Shown here piece by piece: positions 1-6,870 of a DNA stretch of 21,989 nucleotides. Every line of letters starts with the position of its first letter. Position 1 is the first letter of the stretch. The notes beneath the pieces are model-generated. The model saw only the letters and a list, made by a program, of their open reading frames with translations. It ran no database searches and had not been told where the DNA came from. The translations under genes and the position numbers were made by a program. Source of the stretch: Pseudomonadota bacterium (GTDB lineage: Bacteria > Desulfobacterota > JADFVX01); NCBI GenBank assembly GCA_015222755.1, contig JADFVX010000059.1, forward strand, positions 1-21,989, given 5' to 3'.

Positions 1-61
1 GTGCAGGTTTGACTACAGGTGCAGGTTTGACTACAGGTGCAGGTTTGACTACAGGTGCAGG
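1..61. repeat. 18-bp tandem repeat (3 full copies plus 7 bases, open at window edge)
   Basis: The unit GTGCAGGTTTGACTACAG occurs at 1-18, 19-36 and 37-54, followed by GTGCAGG at 55-61. The full copies are identical. The unit is in frame with the minus-strand gene, where each copy encodes PAPVVK, so copy-number change would alter linker length without a frameshift. The array may continue beyond the left edge. Confidence 0.95.
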
Positions 62-367
62 GATTCTGGCAATAACCTTCCCTTTTATGGGACGTATGTC
101 TTCAGGCCTTTTTACAGGGGCAACAGGCAGGCTTACGGGCTTTGGTTTTTCAAACAACTTATCACCGGAATAAAGCTTATATTCCTTCCACTGTTTTTTC
201 AGAAAAGAGGTGAATGCCTCATCTCTTTCATCATTGAAAGACTTATAGTCGCCCATCTCCTGCCTTTTCCACTTCTCGTAATCGGAAAGGCTCCACACTT
301 CCGGGCTATATAGAAGAAAGATGGACAAGAAAAAACCAGCAACAATCAAACAAGACAATCTATTCAC
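1..367 (-). CDS. Exported protein with PAPVVK tandem repeats (partial, C-terminus outside window)
   Basis: The frame is open from a GTG at 365-367 to the left edge, giving about 122 residues. GAGG lies 7 bases before the GTG; the ATG just upstream opens only a six-codon frame. Residues 1-26 form a signal peptide (hydrophobic core GFFLSIFLLY, then VWS before the mature protein) with no lipobox. A charged, aromatic helical segment follows, including the stretch FLKKQWKEYKLYSG, and then a proline/valine/lysine-rich part ending in three copies of PAPVVK that run off the window. It begins 15 bases after the stop of the LPP20/DUF4384 gene, so it is probably co-transcribed as the last visible gene of the envelope cluster. 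I do not recognise the family. The repeat region looks like an extended linker leading to a domain outside the window. Confidence 0.75.
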   Translation of the reverse strand, partial: MNRLSCLIVAGFFLSIFLLYSPEVWSLSDYEKWKRQEMGDYKSFNDERDEAFTSFLKKQWKEYKLYSGDKLFEKPKPVSLPVAPVKRPEDIRPIKGKVIARIPAPVVKPAPVVKPAPVVKPA

Positions 368-382
368 CGGCAAACCTCATTA

Positions 383-1633
383 TTAAGGATTATTGGAAAT
401 AATCTCATAAGGCAGAGTCAGATCTTCACAATAATCAGATATCTCTGCATATTTTTTGAAAAATTCATCAAACTTCATTGCTTCCAAGGGACGAAATAAA
501 AGGGCAAACTCTCTTTTGTAGTCCCCAGCCATTGCAACGACAAAAAGAGCTTCTGCATCTTTTTTGTGACCAGGCAGGTTTTGGGTCTCCAACTGCACAG
601 GAGATGTGCCTGGCGGATAGCTAAAGGAGTGTCCCTTCTCAATCCTGTTTTTTCCATCATAGGGGTTTGGAAAGAGCATGAATACCTTATCGTCAGCGGT
701 AAAGTTGAATATCGCAATCTGAACATCCCTCTCTGCCTTAATATTTATAGATGCCGATTCTCCCGCTCTAAAAACTGTCCTGTTAAGGCTTGCAATCAGG
801 CCAAGAGGACCGATCTTCTTTTCCGGAATATAAATGTCTGCAATTATACGAACCCTGTATTCAGGTATGGGAACAGCATCATTGTCTCCGCGAAATTGCC
901 CCATTGGGAGCCACTCCACTTTCTCTTTGACTATGTAACCTGATGAATACGTCCTGATCATATCTACTGCAAGTTCAAAGTTTGTTATAAGTGTGCTGGA
1001 TTTAACCTGAAGCCCGGCTGCTTTTTCTATTGCCATAGACCTGGCCCTTTGAAGTGCCAGTAACTGAGACTGCTCTGCACTCATATTTATAACTGCACAG
1101 GAACCCTCTCCCTCTACCCCCTTGTTTAAGCCCGAAGCAACATCGAAAGATTTATTAGAGGAAGTTTCTTTATCGCCGGGCAGCACCAATACCACCCACA
1201 CATAGAGATCTCCATTTTCAGGATTAATCCATTCATCCTTGACAATAGTTGACTGAAGCAGCTCACTGCTGCTCATTTTAGAAAAGGACTCCATAGAGGA
1301 TGAGTATTCTTCAGATTTTCCGCTTTGCCTTAAGTGCTCTTCTTTGGAGAGTTCTGAGTCCAGCAGAAGTCTGATCTGCTTTGAAAGCTCAGCCTGTGCA
1401 ATTTTGACAGCTGTCTTTTTCTGACGGGAGTATCCATCGGGATGTTTCCCCGCTATCCCGACAGCACCAAAATTATCATTCATATTGGGGTTTGAAAACC
1501 AGGCAGGATAGTTGACTGCTACCCCTTGTTCTTGCTCTTGATAAGCATTGGCCGAAGCAAGGGCAAAGATGGTAGAAGTAAAAAAAAGTAAAACTAGGTA
1601 AATAGAGGTGTTTGGGGTATGCCTTACATTCAT
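383..1633 (-). CDS. Periplasmic LPP20 / FlgT-N-like / DUF4384 domain protein
   Basis: This 416-residue protein has a signal peptide at residues 1-30 ending in ASANA, with no lipobox, so it is probably periplasmic. Residues about 42-151 (YPAWF, then a helix of alternating charged and alanine residues, ending YVWVVLVLP) look like an LPP20-type domain. Residues about 178-272 (QRARSMAIEKA, SSGYIVKEKVEW, YRVRIIADIYIP) resemble the N-terminal domain of flagellar assembly protein FlgT. Residues about 295-378 (INIKAERDVQIAIFN, DKVFMLFPNPYDGKNRI) match DUF4384, a beta domain of unknown function in bacterial envelope proteins. The ATG start has AGG 7 bases upstream and a stronger AGGAGG further up. A 180-base gap separates it from the LPP20-like lipoprotein gene, so it may have its own promoter. 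No enzymatic motif is visible; a structural or binding role is inferred. Confidence 0.75.
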   Translation of the reverse strand: MNVRHTPNTSIYLVLLFFTSTIFALASANAYQEQEQGVAVNYPAWFSNPNMNDNFGAVGIAGKHPDGYSRQKKTAVKIAQAELSKQIRLLLDSELSKEEHLRQSGKSEEYSSSMESFSKMSSSELLQSTIVKDEWINPENGDLYVWVVLVLPGDKETSSNKSFDVASGLNKGVEGEGSCAVINMSAEQSQLLALQRARSMAIEKAAGLQVKSSTLITNFELAVDMIRTYSSGYIVKEKVEWLPMGQFRGDNDAVPIPEYRVRIIADIYIPEKKIGPLGLIASLNRTVFRAGESASINIKAERDVQIAIFNFTADDKVFMLFPNPYDGKNRIEKGHSFSYPPGTSPVQLETQNLPGHKKDAEALFVVAMAGDYKREFALLFRPLEAMKFDEFFKKYAEISDYCEDLTLPYEIISNNP

Positions 1634-1813
1634 ATAAAAACCTGATTCCTCCTGCGGGTAAAGAAATTTATTAAAAAGATAAGATCAAAGGTTTTATATA
1701 TTTGTATTTATTTGATAGTTTTTCTAGTGCCATGATCCAGTGGAACTTTATCACCAAGTAATGACGATGGAAAGGTAAAATATCACCAAACTTAAAAAAA
1801 ATAAGCTTTTTAT
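1634..1813. other. Intergenic gap inside the envelope cluster, with a 9-bp direct repeat
   Basis: This is the only sizeable gap between lptD and the left edge. It is AT-rich. TATCACCAA occurs at 1749-1757 and again at 1781-1789, a 32-base period (about three helical turns), as operator half-sites often are. I cannot identify a convincing -35/-10 pair, nor a clear terminator for the gene at 1814-2821. A promoter for the downstream pair of genes is plausible but not demonstrated. Confidence 0.4.
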
Positions 1814-2821
1814 CTATTCAGAATCGGCAAAATACACGGCCAATCTTCCCGCGGCAGCAGACGCAACTTTTGCTATAGCCCTGCGCTCTGCTTCACTAAA
1901 AGTCAAGTGAGATGAACGTTTGCTTTCGGTGAACTCTCCAAGGATCTTGCCTGTTTCATTATCGGTGATTACGACTAAAGCTGTAGCACGGGCAAACTTC
2001 CAATTTGGATTGTCAATATCCAGGGCTTTGGTTTTTATACTGATTCTAATAATAATATCAGCAGCAGCTGGGGTTTTTTCTATGATGTACCCATCAGCTG
2101 TGAGTTTATCAGAAATCACCCCAATCGATTCCCTGGAAGTCTCTTCACTTCGTGATATAAAAACTGTTAAACCTGATTTTATCTGGTTGATTTTGTCGAA
2201 GATAATGTCAGCATCATAACTCTTTGACTCCAGCACCTTAAAGCCAAGAACTTGAATCCTGCTGACAAACACCTCACGTTTTAACCAGAGATTCCTTATC
2301 TTTTTTAGGTGCTGAAACTTCGTAAAGTCGCTTTGGGTTGAATCCAGTGATTTTAGTTTTGCCTCTAACTCGCTATCAATAGCATCTACTTCATGTTGCC
2401 ACTGTTTTCTAGCTTTTTCTCTCTCCAGAACAACCAGAGCAAAGTAGAGCCCTTCTTCTTCATCCTTCCATGTCTTGGCTATTTCAAGTCCTTTAAGGTC
2501 TACTGCTGAGATTACCCTGATTTTTTGCTCAGCATCATGACTGATCAATTCATTACCCGAGCCATCTGCAACAGACATAACCCTATTGATTGTACTGCTA
2601 AAAACCTTTGATTCGAAAATATTGGACATCTCGACCTTGGCCTGTCTTCGCGCCTCAATCTCTGTTTTTCCAATACCTGTGGCAGTCATATAATCTGACT
2701 GTGGATACTCTGTTGAGATAAATTTCTTACTGGATAAATGTGCTGACTTGCCGGGAACAAGTTTTTCAGCACAGGCAGACAAAAAAAACATGGCTAGCAG
2801 GATATGTAGAATACATCTCAT
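1814..2821 (-). CDS. LPP20-like outer-membrane lipoprotein
   Basis: From the ATG at 2821 the protein has 335 residues. A TTG two codons upstream (2827) is in frame, but the ATG sits better relative to the GGGAG sequence. Residues 1-17 form a lipoprotein signal with lipobox LSAC, putting the acylated Cys at position 17. Residues about 40-135 (YMTATGIGKTEIEARRQAK, LYFALVVLER) have the LPP20 pattern shared by Helicobacter Lpp20 and FlgP. A charged helical, probably coiled-coil stretch follows (about 136-185), then a second alpha/beta domain (about 215-332, with ADIIIRISIKTKAL and RATALVVITDNETGKILGEF). It starts 14 bases after the COG3014 gene, so the two are surely co-transcribed. Sorting to the outer membrane is inferred. 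The function is unknown, possibly a ring- or disk-forming scaffold as for FlgP. Confidence 0.75.
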   Translation of the reverse strand: MRCILHILLAMFFLSACAEKLVPGKSAHLSSKKFISTEYPQSDYMTATGIGKTEIEARRQAKVEMSNIFESKVFSSTINRVMSVADGSGNELISHDAEQKIRVISAVDLKGLEIAKTWKDEEEGLYFALVVLEREKARKQWQHEVDAIDSELEAKLKSLDSTQSDFTKFQHLKKIRNLWLKREVFVSRIQVLGFKVLESKSYDADIIFDKINQIKSGLTVFISRSEETSRESIGVISDKLTADGYIIEKTPAAADIIIRISIKTKALDIDNPNWKFARATALVVITDNETGKILGEFTESKRSSHLTFSEAERRAIAKVASAAAGRLAVYFADSE

Positions 2822-2841
2822 AAACAACTGACTCCCTTACT

Positions 2842-4131
2842 TCATTGAATTGTATCAAAAAGTAAAAATTTTGTCTCTCCGGCCTTCACAGTTACATCTC
2901 CAATAAAATTTTCCCTGCCGCAGTAGTCTGCATAGATACCATACCGACCTTCATGAACAAACTGGTAGGACATATATATTTCTCCAGGAAGTGTCCTCCA
3001 TGATCTTGTGTCTGCCCTGTCGAGTACTGCCGCATTTATAATGTTCAAAACTCTTTGGGCATCTTTATCTCCCGTAATTTGCTCTAGCGCCGCCTGTTTT
3101 GCAACTAATCTCACCAATGCCTTTGCTGTTATACGCAATTTACGATCAGATAGACTTTTTAAGGCAATCCTGTTTACATCTTCAACTAATTCCAGTTTAC
3201 TTATCTTATTTTCAGAGCTACCCTTAACTATCATCCTGCTTTTACTACAGGCAGGTTTGCTAAGCTCATACCTGGGGAACGCCAGAGATAAAGGGCCTTT
3301 GGAAGTCAGCACAAAGATTTTGTCTTCTTTTTTTACCGGGGCTTTCCCGTTTAGCTGAATCAGCACGATCTTAGCACTTTGACCAGCCTCATCGGCATCA
3401 AGAGCCTCATGTTCTGCTTTTATAGAGCTAATTTCATCCTGTCTTCCTGTTGCCTTCCCGGCCCTTATGAGATCTTTTATGAGGAGAGACGGCACTTTGG
3501 TGCCGTAATTCTTTTCGTAATCCTGAAAGGTTTGATATGCCTTAAAATAATCTATGTAGGCATCCTCCATGTTCCTGTCTGCCTCATAAATGATCCCACT
3601 TAGATACCTTCCAAATGCGTCTTCCTTATATACGTTCTTTTTTTTATATTTCTCATTATAGAGAGTCAGGAGTGAATCGAGACGGCGACACTCAACAAGG
3701 GCCTCTTCAAGGTCTCCGAGCAGGACATAGTTGATTGAAGAGAAAAGATTTATGAAAGCCTTCTCGTAATCCTCGCCGCGATAAGGAATTGTGTAATCAT
3801 TAACCAGATATGATGCTGCCTGCTTTGTAAGGCTTTTTGTCCAGAGCTTTTCAGCAAGCTCATCCGCCTGGTGTAGGTAATTGTTGCTTTCCTCGTAGTT
3901 TCCGCAGCGCATATTGACAATTGCGGAATCAAGAAGAAAATTCAGTCTCATGTTGAGACCGTAACGTTTTATGTCTATGGACTCTGAAGCAAGCTGACAA
4001 TTACCTTCATTTATCTGTTTATTAAGAAGCAGGTAGTCCGGTCCCGAGGCACATGCATGGGCAAGAATCATCAAAAAAAATGCCGGTATAATTCTTACAG
4101 CCGATCGGATAAAAACCTCACCTATAAGCAT
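2842..4131 (-). CDS. COG3014-family putative lipoprotein
   Basis: The 429-residue product matches my recollection of COG3014, an uncharacterised envelope family usually coded beside LpoB-like and GNA1162-like lipoproteins. Family-type motifs are PYRGEDYEK at 116-124, the helical-repeat segment SINYVLLGDLEEALVECRRLD at about 132-152 and DTRSWRTLPGEIYMS at 374-388. The middle is alpha-helical and TPR-like (about 66-240); the C-terminal third is mostly beta. A hydrophobic signal at 12-26 ends in LAHAC. His at -2 makes this an imperfect lipobox, so lipidation at Cys27 is likely but not certain. No clear Shine-Dalgarno sequence precedes the ATG. The gene starts 15 bases after the LpoB-like gene, suggesting translational coupling. 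The function is unknown; the helical repeats suggest a scaffold for protein-protein contacts. Confidence 0.8.
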   Translation of the reverse strand: MLIGEVFIRSAVRIIPAFFLMILAHACASGPDYLLLNKQINEGNCQLASESIDIKRYGLNMRLNFLLDSAIVNMRCGNYEESNNYLHQADELAEKLWTKSLTKQAASYLVNDYTIPYRGEDYEKAFINLFSSINYVLLGDLEEALVECRRLDSLLTLYNEKYKKKNVYKEDAFGRYLSGIIYEADRNMEDAYIDYFKAYQTFQDYEKNYGTKVPSLLIKDLIRAGKATGRQDEISSIKAEHEALDADEAGQSAKIVLIQLNGKAPVKKEDKIFVLTSKGPLSLAFPRYELSKPACSKSRMIVKGSSENKISKLELVEDVNRIALKSLSDRKLRITAKALVRLVAKQAALEQITGDKDAQRVLNIINAAVLDRADTRSWRTLPGEIYMSYQFVHEGRYGIYADYCGRENFIGDVTVKAGETKFLLFDTIQ

Positions 4132-4146
4132 CTGTCGATATTATTG

Positions 4147-4755
4147 CTAGAGACCAAACCTGGAGTTTTTTATGAATTTTTTAATCTTTTTTTCTCCGAT
4201 CCATACCTTTTTGTGTGTCTCAATATTAATAAGCTCCAGGTTGACCTGGTAAAACATGACCGATTTACCTGAAATTCTGTCCTGAATAGTGTTAATAGAG
4301 CCTTTAAGCATAAAATCCGCCCCTATCTCTTCTCCCTCGGACTTTGCAGACTCCTCAGAAGAGTGAGAGGCCTGGTCAAGGCGTTCTCCCCTAAGCTCTC
4401 CCCTTTCAAGGCTACTGGCCACAAAGTCAATTTCTCCTGAATTTATGAGTGCACGTTCAAGGTCTTTGATAAAGGTCTGCATGTTTATATGTTCGTGACT
4501 ACGATTGCGGACTGTTCCCACGATCACCGTAGGGACTGCACCTCTATGCTTGTTTGAAAAACGCCTCATCCATGGCTGGCTAAGCAGATCGGCAATCATT
4601 TCCTCAGAGACCAGTCTTGAATCTGTATCATTCCACTTCCCACTCAGGTCTATTATTTCAGAAGAGTCCACTCTTTTTACACTAGTTGTACAGGCTGTTA
4701 GCACGGCAATTAAGAATAAACTTGCCAGCAGTCGAAAGGATTTACTTATTAACAT
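4147..4755 (-). CDS. LpoB-like penicillin-binding protein activator lipoprotein
   Basis: The 202-residue product has a textbook lipoprotein signal (ASLFLIAVLTAC, acylated Cys22). It is followed by DLSGKWNDTDSRLVSEEMI at 36-54, a hallmark of the LpoB family (COG3417/PF13036). The alpha/beta fold continues with PTVIVGTVRNRS (75-86) and GADFMLKGSI (145-154) and ends in the VNLELINIETHKKVW strand pair (171-185). In Escherichia coli LpoB reaches from the outer membrane to activate the peptidoglycan synthase PBP1b; whether this homologue does so is unknown, since LpoB-like proteins in COG3014/GNA1162 clusters have not, to my knowledge, been tied to a particular synthase. AAGGAG lies 5 bases before the ATG. 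A 48-base gap separates it from the GNA1162-like gene. Confidence 0.85.
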   Translation of the reverse strand: MLISKSFRLLASLFLIAVLTACTTSVKRVDSSEIIDLSGKWNDTDSRLVSEEMIADLLSQPWMRRFSNKHRGAVPTVIVGTVRNRSHEHINMQTFIKDLERALINSGEIDFVASSLERGELRGERLDQASHSSEESAKSEGEEIGADFMLKGSINTIQDRISGKSVMFYQVNLELINIETHKKVWIGEKKIKKFIKNSRFGL

Positions 4756-4803
4756 ATTGGCTCCTTTTTTACTTAGGATAACATTAGTTTAGAGAAAGCT
4801 ACC

Positions 4804-5643
4804 TTATTTTTTCTCTTTGCGATCAAGTTTTGATTCAATACCTGGCCCTGCTGGAAAAGTCCAGGTCACATTATCTATTAATTCATCCACTTCGCAGGAA
4901 AGTTTATTTTTAATATCTTCTTCAAAAAAACTCTTCCTTAACTGTCCTGAACAGAAATCGCTATGAACCCACTTCGGCAAGCCATACCGACGATTCTCCT
5001 CAAAGCCTGCAGGACTTGCCCTTTGGTCAAAGCTGTTGGCACCTATAGGGATCTCACCTTTAGCAACAGGCAGCATTTCAGAAGACTTCACCTCACCCTG
5101 GGTGTTCATTGACATATCTGCAAGAGAAGAGTATCCCTCTATAAGGGACTCACTGTTAACCCCCATGCTGCTGTACCAGACATCCTCTCTTTTTGTCAGA
5201 TCAACAAGCCAAAACTGCCCGGCAACCTTTTTTATTCTTGCTGTCCCTCTTTGATGAACATCATAATTCAAAAGTGTCCCAAAAACCAGACCTTCAACAT
5301 TAAATGCCTTTTTAAGCTTTTCCAGATTAGATCTTTTAAAGTCAATACCGCTGGAAGGCAAGCCATTAGCCCTGAGAGTTTCATCAGTTTTTTCAAGTGG
5401 TAAAACCTCGTAATAAAGCGTATCAAGCTTTTCAAGAAGTTCTCTCCTCACATGCTCTGCACCATTTTTTTGAGCGGTTTTGTTATATAGGGGCAAAACA
5501 GCAATACGTCTGATTGGATTTGAAGGGTCTGGTTTTAGTTGCAGGCCAGAGCATGACGCTAGAGAAAAAAGCAGAACGGTATAAAATGGTATGAAGTTTT
5601 TCCAGGCCCTGCAGCTTGGGGAATTGCCTTTAACTGTTGACAT
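4804..5643 (-). CDS. GNA1162-like (DUF799) lipoprotein
   Basis: The 279-residue product has a lipoprotein signal with lipobox LASC (acylated Cys31) after a 20-residue N-region. The core matches the GNA1162/DUF799 family known from Neisseria: RRIAVLPLYN at 45-54, ELLEKLDTLYYEVLPLEKTDETLRANG at about 68-94, and VEGLVFGTLLNYDV then FWLVDLTKREDVWYSS at about 116-159. GNA1162 has a fold related to TolB-N and CsgG-like proteins, which suggests oligomeric outer-membrane assemblies. The last ~70 residues extend past this core and contain further cysteines (FCSGQ, LSCEVDEL). The ATG start lies 9 bases after the stop of the FlgT-like gene and has only a weak AGG upstream, consistent with coupling. Confidence 0.8.
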   Translation of the reverse strand: MSTVKGNSPSCRAWKNFIPFYTVLLFSLASCSGLQLKPDPSNPIRRIAVLPLYNKTAQKNGAEHVRRELLEKLDTLYYEVLPLEKTDETLRANGLPSSGIDFKRSNLEKLKKAFNVEGLVFGTLLNYDVHQRGTARIKKVAGQFWLVDLTKREDVWYSSMGVNSESLIEGYSSLADMSMNTQGEVKSSEMLPVAKGEIPIGANSFDQRASPAGFEENRRYGLPKWVHSDFCSGQLRKSFFEEDIKNKLSCEVDELIDNVTWTFPAGPGIESKLDRKEKK

Positions 5644-5652
5644 ATTACAAGC

Positions 5653-6870
5653 CTATTCTGAAGGTTTGAGGGTCTTCATATTCAGTAATATATAATCAGC
5701 TCCATAATCAACAATGTCAAGATTAAATCCGGTATCGAAGATCATTGTCAGAGCATCGGATAGTTTTTTAGTTGTACCTTTGATAGTTACATCCAATACA
5801 GCCTTACCTGAACTGAAACCTCTTGGCTCTATGGACTCTATATTCCCAACCTTTTCCTCCATAGCCTTCTGGAACTTTATGAAATCATCATAAGACTTTA
5901 GCCCGGAAACTGTCATATGTACTACTGAAAGCGTTTCGTCTATACCGTTTTTTTTGCTAATAATAACACTCGACATTTTTTTCAATAGGGGCGTTGCAGC
6001 ATTCTTAACGGCCCTTCCCAAGGCCACTTCACTTTCTGAACCAAAATCTATTCCCTTTGACATATCGGAGAAAACGAGTTCTCCCGTCTTGACAGCAATT
6101 ACCTTTGCAGTCATTAGAACTGAAGCCGAGCCCGGCGATCTATCTTCACTGTCATAAGTGTCCAGCATGCGTATAAAAGACACAAAGTCAACATTGTAAT
6201 CCGTACCTAGCTCTTTCATAAGCTCATCAGTCAAAAGGTCCTTGGCAGAATACATATTACTGTCAAAGGATAGATTGTCAGACAATTTGATGACTCGAAA
6301 ACCTGCTTCTTCAAGATATTCTGAAAAAAGAGCCTCAAATGCGTACTTATCGACATTGTTTTTTTTCTCAGATGAAAGCAATAAAAGCTCTCCCGTTGTC
6401 CTGTCCTGTTTTGCAGCAATAAGCAGAACCTCCGGCATTTTGGATTCCAGATGGTATAGTCCCTCTTTAGCCAGTGTTGACTTTAGGCGCTTTGCAGCAA
6501 TATCTGCCTGTATAGTCAACTGGTACATATTGCCGGTAGCTTTTTCTTTTAGAACAGAGTAGTTCTGGATAAAAGAATGCGACATGCTATAGACATTTTC
6601 TTCCAAGACCGTATAGTTCTGCCTGATGGTTTCTTCAGAGATAAGTGTTGCCACTACATTCTTAAGCGCTTTTGAAAAGGCATTATTAATAGCAGCGGCC
6701 CTTGCATCTGGCACATTTCCTTTTTTTATGAAGCCAAAACCATCAGCCTTCACAGTCGCGACCTCTTCTTGCATTGTAGCCGATTCCGCAGGTGACACGG
6801 TAGACAGAAAGACAATTGCCAGAATTAGGAGCCTGTAGATCATAGTTAAATTTACACCTTGGGATTTCAT
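5653..6870 (-). CDS. FlgT-N-like periplasmic protein
   Basis: The product is 405 residues if translation starts at the ATG (6868-6870) that directly follows the lptD stop codon. A second ATG at 6841-6843 (residue 10) would give a cleaner signal peptide beginning MIYRLLILAIVF; both end near SPAESA. Residues about 38-132 resemble the N-terminal domain of FlgT, the periplasmic H-ring protein of Vibrio flagella (DARAAAINNAFSKALKNVV, SFIQNYSVLKEK, YQLTIQADI). Residues about 146-302 form an alpha/beta domain (MPEVLLIAAKQ, SVLMTAKVIAVKTGELVFSD) like the nucleotide-free Rossmann-type domains of the CsgG/TolB-N group. The last ~85 residues form a small alpha/beta domain starting VVHMTVSGLKSYDDF. No flagellar gene is near, so I do not call it flgT. 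The zero-base junction with lptD indicates tight co-expression. Confidence 0.7.
   Translation of the reverse strand: MKSQGVNLTMIYRLLILAIVFLSTVSPAESATMQEEVATVKADGFGFIKKGNVPDARAAAINNAFSKALKNVVATLISEETIRQNYTVLEENVYSMSHSFIQNYSVLKEKATGNMYQLTIQADIAAKRLKSTLAKEGLYHLESKMPEVLLIAAKQDRTTGELLLLSSEKKNNVDKYAFEALFSEYLEEAGFRVIKLSDNLSFDSNMYSAKDLLTDELMKELGTDYNVDFVSFIRMLDTYDSEDRSPGSASVLMTAKVIAVKTGELVFSDMSKGIDFGSESEVALGRAVKNAATPLLKKMSSVIISKKNGIDETLSVVHMTVSGLKSYDDFIKFQKAMEEKVGNIESIEPRGFSSGKAVLDVTIKGTTKKLSDALTMIFDTGFNLDIVDYGADYILLNMKTLKPSE

Noticed and set aside
1..61. Short repeats that might be a CRISPR array
   Set aside because: The units are contiguous without spacers, are in frame and encode PAPVVK, so this is a protein-coding tandem repeat.
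566..943. Plus-strand open frame of 125 codons opposite the DUF4384 protein gene
   Set aside because: It is antisense to a gene with clear domains, has no family similarity that I recognise and no convincing ribosome binding site.
5653..6870. Calling this gene flgT and the cluster flagellar
   Set aside because: Only the N-terminal domain resembles FlgT, the remaining domains differ in arrangement, and no flagellar structural gene lies in the window.
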